This document shows, one piece after another, positions 1 through 5,697 of a DNA stretch of 7,824 nt. How positions within the stretch are numbered: position 1 is the stretch's first letter; each line of letters begins with the position of its first letter. Under the pieces are notes generated by a model that was not told where the DNA came from, did not search any database, and saw only the letters and a program-made list of their open reading frames with translations. Position numbers and translations under genes: made by a program. This stretch comes from CAYOYK01 sp964408185 (GTDB taxonomy: Bacteria; Bacillota; Clostridia; Christensenellales; Aristaeellaceae): contig CAYOYK010000089.1 in the NCBI GenBank assembly GCA_964408185.1, positions 1-7,824 of the forward strand. The letters are read 5' to 3'.

Positions 1-108
1 CAAGGGCGCTTTAGCGCCCGCCGTCGTCCCCTGTCACAAGGGCGCTTTAGCGCCCACCGTCGTCCCCTCTTACGCGGGCGCTTTAGCACCCGCCGTAGCG
101 CCCGCCGT
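1..108. repeat. 36-bp tandem repeat with a palindromic core, about 2.7 units, continuing off the left edge
   Basis: Units begin at 1, 37 and 73. Units 1 and 2 differ at 3 of 36 positions. The third keeps only the first 24 bases and then a 12-base partial duplication (85-96 and 97-108, one difference). Each unit contains GGGCGC-TTTA-GCGCCC, a 6-bp stem with a 4-base loop; the third copy has one mismatch (GCACCC). No T-run follows, so these are not ordinary terminators. There are no unique spacers, so it is not a CRISPR array. All three plus frames stay open across the repeat, and frame 2 runs without a stop into the protease gene. I read it as an extragenic palindromic repeat, but a repetitive coding 3' end cannot be excluded from this edge. 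Confidence 0.85.
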
Positions 109-172
109 CTATCTGCGGCTCGGCGCGCATATCTCTGACTGTGACGAAACTGTGAATCCGCGCGCGGCGCTC

Positions 173-201
173 TTGTGTTTTGCGGCCGCGCGTGCTATTC
201 T
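173..201 (+). promoter_or_regulatory. probable sigma-A promoter of the site-2 protease gene
   Basis: TTGTGT at 173-178 and TATTCT at 196-201 are separated by 17 bp. The match to consensus is moderate (3/6 and 4/6). It places a start near 208, just before the ribosome site at 222, giving a very short leader. It supports transcription of the protease on its own rather than from a longer upstream operon. Confidence 0.45.
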
Positions 202-221
202 GGCTCTATCTCAGGTTAGGC

Positions 222-228
222 AAGGAGG
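222..228 (+). promoter_or_regulatory. ribosome binding site AAGGAGG that fixes a TTG start
   Basis: A full AAGGAGG lies 7 nt before TTG at 236. No such site precedes the longer GTG reading at 152. The TTG start gives a protein beginning right before its first membrane segment, as in the family. Confidence 0.85.
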
Positions 229-235
229 CCTCGCA

Positions 236-1297
236 TTGACTGTACTGTATGTGCTGCTGGCGATATTGCTGCTGGGCGTGCTCATCATCGCGCATGAGGC
301 GGGCCATTTTTTGGCGGCCCGCGCCACGGGCATCGCTGTGAAAGAATTCTCCGTCGGCTTCGGCCCCAAGCTGATCCAGCGCAAGGGCAAAAAGACCGAC
401 ACGCTGTTCACACTGCGCGCCATCCCCATGGGCGGCTACTGCATGTTCTACGGCGATACAGACGACGATCCCAACGGCGAGGCCGCCGACGATCCCCGCA
501 ATTACAGCAAGGCCCCGGTGTGGAAGCGCATCATCAGCGTGATCTCCGGCCCTCTGATGAACTTCGTGCTGGCGTTCCTCGTTACCATCGTCATGATGGC
601 CTGCTACGGCGTGGCGCTGAGCACGCCCTATATCAATCAGGTCGAGGCCGATATGCCCGCCGCCGAGGCCGGGCTGCTTGCCGAGGACGAGTTTGTGCGC
701 ATCAACGGCGTGGAGCTGGCCGATCAGACCACGCAGCAGGTATCGGACGCGATCGACGCGGCGGGCGCAAGCCCGATGCAGATCACCGTGCTGCGCGACG
801 GCGAGGAACAGACGTTCACCGTCACCCCGGTCTACGATGAGGCGCTGGCCCGCTATCGCGTGGGCGTGGGCATCAGCATGCGCCAGTCGCCCTTGCCCGC
901 CGCGCAGATTCTCCCCGCCACGTTCGATTATATGGGCTACGCGTCCGGGGCCATCCTCAACGCGCTGGGCAAGCTGATCACCACGGGCGAGGGCCTCAAC
1001 GAGACCGCCGGGCCCATCGGCGCGGTGCAGCTGGTGGCGGAGCAGACCCAGCGGTACGGGCTGGAGATGTTCCTCAACCTGATGGTCGTGATCTCCATCA
1101 ACCTCGGCCTGTTCAACCTGATCCCCATTCCGGGGCTGGACGGCGCGCGCATTGTGTTTATGCTCATCGAGGCCATCCGCCGCAAGCCCGTCAGCCAGAA
1201 GGTGGAGGCGGGCGTGCACTTGGGCGGCTATGTGCTGCTGATTGGGCTGATGCTGTTCTTTACCGTGAAGGATATCGGGCGCATTTTCGGAGCCTGA
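236..1297 (+). CDS. rseP: site-2 intramembrane zinc metalloprotease, RseP/RasP family (peptidase M50)
   Basis: 353 residues from the TTG start at 236. The first membrane helix carries HEAGH at residues 20-24, the zinc ligands and catalytic Glu of M50 proteases. Next come a G-rich family segment (GFGPK at 41-45, PMGGY at 64-68), a second membrane region starting at GPLMNF (105-110), and a single PDZ domain at about 133-198. Then come GPIG (259-262), a third membrane region with NLIPIPGLDG (294-303, Asp302 the third zinc ligand), and a C-terminal helix. The family cleaves membrane proteins such as anti-sigma factors within the membrane, usually after a first cut outside. The usual partners (dxr, uppS, cdsA, ispG) do not flank it on the visible side. 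Instead there are repeats, a private promoter and a terminator. The frame is open upstream to the window edge, but the start choice at 236 is strongly supported. A non-orthologous M50 paralogue is possible. Confidence 0.93.
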   Translation: MTVLYVLLAILLLGVLIIAHEAGHFLAARATGIAVKEFSVGFGPKLIQRKGKKTDTLFTLRAIPMGGYCMFYGDTDDDPNGEAADDPRNYSKAPVWKRIISVISGPLMNFVLAFLVTIVMMACYGVALSTPYINQVEADMPAAEAGLLAEDEFVRINGVELADQTTQQVSDAIDAAGASPMQITVLRDGEEQTFTVTPVYDEALARYRVGVGISMRQSPLPAAQILPATFDYMGYASGAILNALGKLITTGEGLNETAGPIGAVQLVAEQTQRYGLEMFLNLMVVISINLGLFNLIPIPGLDGARIVFMLIEAIRRKPVSQKVEAGVHLGGYVLLIGLMLFFTVKDIGRIFGA

Positions 1298-1310
1298 GAC
1301 AGGCTGCCTG

Positions 1311-1342
1311 CGGCCGCGCCAAGGAATGGGCGCGGCCGTTTT
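1311..1342 (+). terminator. intrinsic terminator of the protease gene
   Basis: A perfect 10-bp stem (CGGCCGCGCC 1311-1320 with GGCGCGGCCG 1329-1338), an 8-base loop and TTTT at 1339-1342. It starts 14 nt after the stop codon. Confidence 0.88.
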
Positions 1343-1554
1343 GCCGTGCCCACAAAAAAGGAAAAAATTTTACGTTTCACGCAACAAAATGGCGTTGATA
1401 TGCGTCTTATAGGGTAGGCGTCCGATGGATGCGACGGGCGCGAGCCCGCACGGGTCTATATGTTGTGGTCGGGGCCGCGAAAATGCGCAACATCCACAAC
1501 ATACAGCCGTAACGATTTTGTTCAAATTTCCTGCCGAACCAGCCTGCAAAAGAC
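1343..1554. other. gene-free spacer with hairpins upstream of the wall-protein promoter
   Basis: This is the main part of a 353-bp gap without a credible gene. It begins with A-runs at 1354-1359 and 1362-1367. CGGGC-GCGA-GCCCG at 1435-1448 forms a 5-bp stem closed by a GNRA-type tetraloop. A 10-bp inverted repeat follows (1459-1503). An 81-codon minus-strand open frame crosses it, but it has no recognisable domain and overlaps the wall-protein promoter. I see no known riboswitch consensus. Because the strong plus promoter lies downstream at 1555, these hairpins are not part of the wall-protein leader unless there is an upstream promoter. They could act as DNA sites or belong to a minus-strand RNA. 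Confidence 0.5.
1459..1503. repeat. 10-bp perfect inverted repeat with a 25-base loop
   Basis: TATGTTGTGG at 1459-1468 pairs exactly with CCACAACATA at 1494-1503. The interior is GC-rich. There is no T-run on the plus side, so it is not a plus-strand terminator. Confidence 0.75.
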
Positions 1555-1575
1555 TTGACAGCGTAACAAAATCGT
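1512..1575. repeat. 11-bp inverted repeat, one arm inside the promoter spacer
   Basis: ACGATTTTGTT at 1512-1522 is the exact reverse complement of AACAAAATCGT at 1565-1575. The right arm lies between the -35 (1555-1560) and the -10 (1578-1583) of the wall-protein promoter, and the left arm lies upstream of the -35. A related AACAAAATGG is at 1383-1392. The arrangement resembles a paired operator, but no regulator is known from this window. Confidence 0.6.
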
Positions 1576-1583
1576 AATATCAT
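1555..1583 (+). promoter_or_regulatory. strong sigma-A promoter of the wall-protein gene
   Basis: TTGACA at 1555-1560, a 17-bp spacer and TATCAT at 1578-1583. The expected start is near 1590, giving a leader of about 60 nt. The leader contains a 5-bp hairpin (CTCCG 1606-1610 with CGGAG 1616-1620) and a ribosome site AGAGGTG at 1637-1643, 7 nt before the ATG. Confidence 0.85.
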
Positions 1584-1650
1584 AAGGGATGATAAAAGCC
1601 CTATCCTCCGCTTATCGGAGCTGTCAAATACCGCAAAGAGGTGCACTGCC

Positions 1651-4512
1651 ATGACAAACCATCCTTACACCCTGCCCGCGCCGCGCCGCGCCCTCTGCCT
1701 GCTGGCGATCGCGTGCCTTTTGTGTACGCTTTTGCCCGCGACCGTCGCGCTTGCGGAGGATGATGCGTATATCAAAATCACCACCGCAGGCGATCTGTGG
1801 AAGGGCGGATACAGCGATTCCGATCCAGCCACGCAGGTATCGCTGGGCGCCACTGCGGTGGGCACGGTATACCGCACCTCCACGTCCGGCTATTCGGGCT
1901 GGTACAAGGTGCTGCTGGTTGACGGCACCGACGCGTGGATCAAGGCCGCCGAGGTCACCGCGATCAGCGGCGAGGCCGTGATCCCCAACGGGATCACCAA
2001 GCTGAAAACCACCGCCAACGCCAATGTGGTCAATTCCGCCAAGGATGTGCTGGGCACCGCCGCCAGCGGCACCGTGCTCACCATCGTCAACGTGTACAAC
2101 GGCTCCGATGCGAGCGACCGCTGGTATCAGGTCACGGACGGCACCATCAGCGGCTATATCAAGTACGACGAGGCGACCACGCTCAACCTCTATGAGCAGA
2201 CCACCGCGACCGTGGGCACCATTGCCGCGGCCTCGCCTACCGCCACGAGCACCACCGCCTCGCCTTCCGTGACCGGCACCCCCACCGACGCGGGCGCCAA
2301 GTCCGCGCTCATCGTGCCGTCGGCCACCAAGACGTATGTGCAGCTCACCGGCGACGTATCCCTCTTTACGGGCGAAACCAGCGGCGGCACCACCGTCACC
2401 GCGCCCAAAGGGAGCTATTTGCAGATGGTCGCGGATCAAACCTACACCGTCAGCGGCGTGAAATACGCCTGCCTCTACTACAACAGCACCCGCTATAACG
2501 TAAAGTACGACGATATCAGCGGCATGCGGCAGACGGAAGCCGCCACCCTCACCTACATTACCGGCACGCTGTGGAAGCAGACTTCGTTTACATCGCTCAA
2601 GAGCGAGCTCAAGCTGATCGGCGACGTTCGCGTGCACGGCCTCCAGCTTGCGCTCAAGACGCTGGGCTTCTATTCCGGCACGCTGGACGGTACCTTCGGC
2701 TCCGGCACCATGGAGGCCGTAAAGGCCTTCCAGAAGGCGCACAAGCTGGAGGTGGACGGCCGCGCGGGCCCGGCGACGCAAAGCGTGCTGTACCCGCTGG
2801 CGCTGGCCGCCTACGGCACGGGCACGGGTACCGGCACCACGACCCCCACCACGACCACGGGCACGCTGGTCACCAGCGTCTCCGTGAACATGCGTAAGTC
2901 CACCAGCAAAAGCTCCACGCGCTACGGCACCATCGCCGCCAAGGTCACGCTTGCTTACAGCGCCACCAGCGTCGTGGACGGCGTAACTTGGTACAAGGTG
3001 CAGTACACCTTCGGCACCAAAACGCGTACCGGCTGGCTGATGGGCACCTATGTCTCCGTTTCGAGCACGAGCACGGGCACGGGCACGGGCACCGGAACGA
3101 CCACCGGCACGGTGATCGGCACCGTGACCATCCTCAAAAAGAACACGCGCGTGCGCAAGACGCCGGGCGGCGCCAAGACGGGCTACACGCTGGGCGTCGG
3201 CGCGACGGTCAGCCTGATGGCCAGCCCGACCACCAGCGGCGGCTATACCTGGTACTACATCAAAATGGCCAACGGCGTGCTGGGTTATGTGCGCGGCGAC
3301 TGCGCGTCCGCGAACATCAGCGGCAGCAGCGGCAGCAGCGGCGGCAGTACCACCACGACCACGGACTTCCCGTCCATTGCGGTGCTTACGGCCGATACCG
3401 CCGTCACGCTGGACGCGGATCCCACCAAGACCGGCGCTATCCCGGCGAACGCGGCGATTCTGGTCACGACCCCGACCGCCGTTACCGTGGACGGCGCCGA
3501 TGTGTACAAGGCTTATTACAACGGCCTCCTCTACCGCATCCCCAGCGCCAGCATGACCGGCCTGAAGACGATGGAAGCGTCCCGCGAGTATATCATCAAC
3601 ACCATCTGGGGCACGACCCACTCAAGCGTCAGCGCCAAGTACAAGCAGGTCGGCAACCTCTATTGCCTCAGCGTGCAGTACGCGCTAAAGACCATGGGCT
3701 ACTACTCCGGCGCGCTGGACGGCACCGTGGCCAACGCCACCACCGCCGCGATTATGAACTTCCAGTCCGCCAACGCCCTTACGGCCGACGGCTCCTGCGG
3801 CCCGCTGACGCAGGCCAAGCTGTACCTGCAAGCCAAGGCGGCTCTTAGCGGCGGCAGCACGGCCGCGAGCGGCTCGTTTGGCACGTTTACAAGCATTGTT
3901 ACGGGCAGCGCGTGGAGCACCGTAAAGAATTCCACCACCATCTTCCCCGCCAACAGCACCGCGACCGTGCTGGATATTCGCACCGGCTACGTGTTCACCA
4001 TTTACCGCTGGTCCGGCAGCGCGCACGCGGACTGCGTGCCCTACACCGCCGCGGATACCAAGACCATGTGCGATATCGTGGGCTTTGCCTACAACTCCAG
4101 CAAGCCCAGCAGCAGCCAGCTTGCGTCGATCAAGAGCCACGGCGATTACAACGATACCGGCAGCGGCCTCAAGTACACTTGGCCCGATTTCCTTGGCGCG
4201 TGGGGCACGGCCATGAGTCTCACAAGCGCTTGGGATCACCGCCCGGTGCTGATCAACTGCCGGGGCACGGTGTACGTAGGCTCCATTTACGGCATGCCTC
4301 ACGGCTTCACCGGCTCCAACTCCTTCTCCACGTCCAAGTATACCAGCGGAACCTACGCGGGCAACTACTTCTACAACGTGAACAACATGTACGGCATGAT
4401 CTGCGTGCACTTTAACGGCAGCACCAACCACAGCGGCAACACGGTCAATACCGCCGCCGTAGCCGAGGCCATCAAGTACGCCAAGAGCGTGTACCCCGCG
4501 CTGGTCAAGTAA
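1651..4512 (+). CDS. secreted modular cell-wall protein: SH3-like domains, two peptidoglycan-binding modules, distinctive C-terminal domain
   Basis: 953 residues. A signal peptide occupies 1-35 (RR at 12-13, a hydrophobic core, cleavage likely after ALA at 33-35). Two SH3-like domains follow (about 38-107 and 108-180), then a Thr/Ser/Ala-rich linker (to about 228). Module A (about 229-385) is an SH3-like segment plus a PG_binding_1-type domain (326-382, with LDGTFGSGTMEAVKAFQ). After a Gly-Thr linker come two more SH3-like domains (about 405-471 and 488-557). Module B (about 575-735) repeats module A with a second binding domain (669-730). The C-terminal domain (about 741-953) has HADC (792-795), RPVLI (864-868), MPHG (882-885), CVHF (918-921) and His927. 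No standard amidase, NlpC/P60 or YkuD signature is evident. The protein probably binds peptidoglycan outside the cell. The C-terminal domain may be enzymatic, judging by its His/Cys/Asp set, but that is inference. It is a single-gene unit with its own promoter and terminator. Confidence 0.88.
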   Translation: MTNHPYTLPAPRRALCLLAIACLLCTLLPATVALAEDDAYIKITTAGDLWKGGYSDSDPATQVSLGATAVGTVYRTSTSGYSGWYKVLLVDGTDAWIKAAEVTAISGEAVIPNGITKLKTTANANVVNSAKDVLGTAASGTVLTIVNVYNGSDASDRWYQVTDGTISGYIKYDEATTLNLYEQTTATVGTIAAASPTATSTTASPSVTGTPTDAGAKSALIVPSATKTYVQLTGDVSLFTGETSGGTTVTAPKGSYLQMVADQTYTVSGVKYACLYYNSTRYNVKYDDISGMRQTEAATLTYITGTLWKQTSFTSLKSELKLIGDVRVHGLQLALKTLGFYSGTLDGTFGSGTMEAVKAFQKAHKLEVDGRAGPATQSVLYPLALAAYGTGTGTGTTTPTTTTGTLVTSVSVNMRKSTSKSSTRYGTIAAKVTLAYSATSVVDGVTWYKVQYTFGTKTRTGWLMGTYVSVSSTSTGTGTGTGTTTGTVIGTVTILKKNTRVRKTPGGAKTGYTLGVGATVSLMASPTTSGGYTWYYIKMANGVLGYVRGDCASANISGSSGSSGGSTTTTTDFPSIAVLTADTAVTLDADPTKTGAIPANAAILVTTPTAVTVDGADVYKAYYNGLLYRIPSASMTGLKTMEASREYIINTIWGTTHSSVSAKYKQVGNLYCLSVQYALKTMGYYSGALDGTVANATTAAIMNFQSANALTADGSCGPLTQAKLYLQAKAALSGGSTAASGSFGTFTSIVTGSAWSTVKNSTTIFPANSTATVLDIRTGYVFTIYRWSGSAHADCVPYTAADTKTMCDIVGFAYNSSKPSSSQLASIKSHGDYNDTGSGLKYTWPDFLGAWGTAMSLTSAWDHRPVLINCRGTVYVGSIYGMPHGFTGSNSFSTSKYTSGTYAGNYFYNVNNMYGMICVHFNGSTNHSGNTVNTAAVAEAIKYAKSVYPALVK
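2815..2866 (+). repeat. in-frame GGCACG-type low-complexity linker (Gly-Thr/Pro-Thr)
   Basis: Hexamer steps GGCACG, GGCACG, GGTACC, GGCACC then ACGACC/CCCACC steps encode a Gly-Thr and Thr/Pro linker at residues 389-405, between the first peptidoglycan-binding domain and the next SH3-like domain. Gain or loss of a unit would keep the frame. Confidence 0.75.
3064..3111 (+). repeat. second in-frame hexamer linker (Ser-Thr/Gly-Thr)
   Basis: AGCACG occurs twice, then GGCACG twice, then GGCACC, GGAACG, ACCACC and GGCACG. They encode a Ser-Thr/Gly-Thr linker at residues 472-487 between two SH3-like domains. Confidence 0.75.
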
Positions 4513-4536
4513 GCGCGGGAACGCCCGAACAAACCC

Positions 4537-4575
4537 GCCGGGGGAGCCGAGAATGATCGGCTCCCCCGGCTTTTT
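4537..4575 (+). terminator. intrinsic terminator of the wall-protein gene
   Basis: A perfect 14-bp stem (GCCGGGGGAGCCGA 4537-4550 with TCGGCTCCCCCGGC 4557-4570), loop GAATGA, then TTTTT at 4571-4575. It starts 24 nt after the stop. Confidence 0.95.
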
Positions 4576-4678
4576 GCGTTGCGCGGGATCCCCACCGGGG
4601 GCTCCGGGGAGAGTCGGCCGCCGCTCCCGCTATCAGGCCGCGCCCGCTGCCCGGCAGGCGGCGCGGCAATGCCCCGCC

Positions 4679-4708
4679 TTGACACCCGCGCGGGGGATGT
4701 GATAGAAT
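4679..4708 (+). promoter_or_regulatory. sigma-A promoter of the Lgt-like/NAGPA operon
   Basis: TTGACA at 4679-4684, an 18-bp spacer and TAGAAT at 4703-4708. The expected start is near 4715. GGGAGGG at 4720-4726 then serves as ribosome site 11 nt before ATG 4738, a rather long spacing. The stretch between the previous terminator and this promoter (4576-4678) is GC-rich and shows nothing else. Confidence 0.8.
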
Positions 4709-4737
4709 CCCAGCAGGATGGGAGGGCGTTATTTGCC

Positions 4738-5697
4738 ATGTTTTTGATTTATGAGGAGCAGCCGCTTCCTTTTGTGATGACGGTCGCGGCGGGGCTCCTG
4801 ATGGCGCTCGGACTGGGCTGGTATCGGTGCCGTCGGGGCGGGGCGAGTCGGTCGCGCGCCGTGCTGGCGATGGTGCTGACGCCGCTGCTGGGCTTCGTTT
4901 TTGCGCACTTGGGCTATTGCTTGGCCCGCTGGGAGTACGTGCTGACGGATAAGTCGGCCGGATACTGGTTTGCGTTTTGGGAAAAGGGTTACATGCTGTA
5001 CGGCGGCATGGCGGGTTGCCTGTTGGCGCTGCTGGCCATCGGCGGCAAGCGGGGCTTTGCCAAGCTGGCGGACGCGTTCGCGCCCTCCGGCGCGCTGATG
5101 ATCGCCGCGGCCCGCATTGCCGAGGGCTTCGCGGGGCAGGGGTACGGCGAGTATGTGGAGGCGGAGTCCGCGCTGTGCCGGTTCCCCCTGATGATGTACG
5201 ACGCGGAGATGGAACTGTGGGCGTGGGCCATCGTATCGCTGGAGGCCGTGCTGGCGCTGGCGCTGATGGTCGCGCTGCTGGTCAAGCGGCCGACGCGGCC
5301 GGGCGACGGCGCGCTGCTGCTGGTCGGCCTGTACGCCGCCGCGCAGATCGTGCTGGAGAGCCTGCGCCGGGATGATTTTCTCCGCTGGGGCTTTGTGCGC
5401 TGCGCAGAGCTTATCAGCGCGATCGCGCTGGCGGCGGTGCTGCTGTGCTACTGCGTGCGCGCTCCCAAGGGGCGGCTTGTCAGCAAGGCGCTGTGCTGGT
5501 CGCTCTACGCGGGGATGATCGGCCTGTGCCTGCTGCTGGAGTTTGCGGTGGACGGCAAGGTCTCGTTTTTCGGCTTGGACGAGAACGGCTGCTATGTCTG
5601 CATGGCCGCCGCCTGCGCGGCGCTGGCGGGCGCTGTGCTGTGGATGCGGAGCCTTGGCGGAGCCGCCTTGGCGCAAGGAAAGGATGTCCCCGTATGA
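4738..5697 (+). CDS. divergent Lgt-like (prolipoprotein diacylglyceryl transferase family) membrane protein
   Basis: 319 residues from ATG 4738; longer upstream readings would start before the promoter. It is a polytopic membrane protein with about eight or nine hydrophobic segments. The middle follows the Lgt plan. GYMLYGG (84-90) matches the family's SFHGG region, but Tyr88 sits where the catalytic-site His is expected. KLADAFAP (109-116) and ARIAEGFAGQGYGEY (125-139) match the GRIGNFxNGExxG region, keeping Arg126 but with Glu129 in place of Asn. MMYDAEME (152-159) stands where HPTQLYE is usual, without the His-Pro. IVLESLR (204-210) matches the late Glu-x-x-Arg region. Two extra hydrophobic segments follow at about 251-270 and 285-304. 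Lgt transfers diacylglyceryl from phosphatidylglycerol to the lipobox Cys. With these changes this protein may use another substrate or be inactive. It is the first gene of a two-gene operon overlapping the next by 4 nt. The residue mapping was done by eye. Confidence 0.72.
   Translation: MFLIYEEQPLPFVMTVAAGLLMALGLGWYRCRRGGASRSRAVLAMVLTPLLGFVFAHLGYCLARWEYVLTDKSAGYWFAFWEKGYMLYGGMAGCLLALLAIGGKRGFAKLADAFAPSGALMIAAARIAEGFAGQGYGEYVEAESALCRFPLMMYDAEMELWAWAIVSLEAVLALALMVALLVKRPTRPGDGALLLVGLYAAAQIVLESLRRDDFLRWGFVRCAELISAIALAAVLLCYCVRAPKGRLVSKALCWSLYAGMIGLCLLLEFAVDGKVSFFGLDENGCYVCMAAACAALAGAVLWMRSLGGAALAQGKDVPV

Noticed and set aside
1..108. CRISPR array
   Set aside because: Units are directly adjacent with near-identical sequence throughout. 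There are no unique spacers and no cas genes in the window.
152..235. 28-residue N-terminal extension of the protease from GTG 152
   Set aside because: It has no ribosome site, would include the likely promoter, and TTG 236 has a perfect AAGGAGG at the right spacing.
206..1219. 337-codon open frame on the minus strand under the protease gene
   Set aside because: It is His/Ala/Gly-rich with no recognisable motif and fully overlaps a well-supported gene.
1431..1503. Known riboswitch upstream of the wall-protein gene
   Set aside because: I could match no riboswitch consensus, and the strong promoter lies downstream of these hairpins, so they would not be in the main transcript.
1407..1652. 81-codon minus-strand gene in the gap before the wall protein
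   Set aside because: It has no domain and would overlap the plus-strand promoter and leader.
1624..3621. 665-codon open frame on the minus strand under the wall-protein gene
   Set aside because: It is an Arg/Gly/His/Ala-rich low-complexity translation with no domain. It is a shadow of a GC-rich coding strand that has clear domains.
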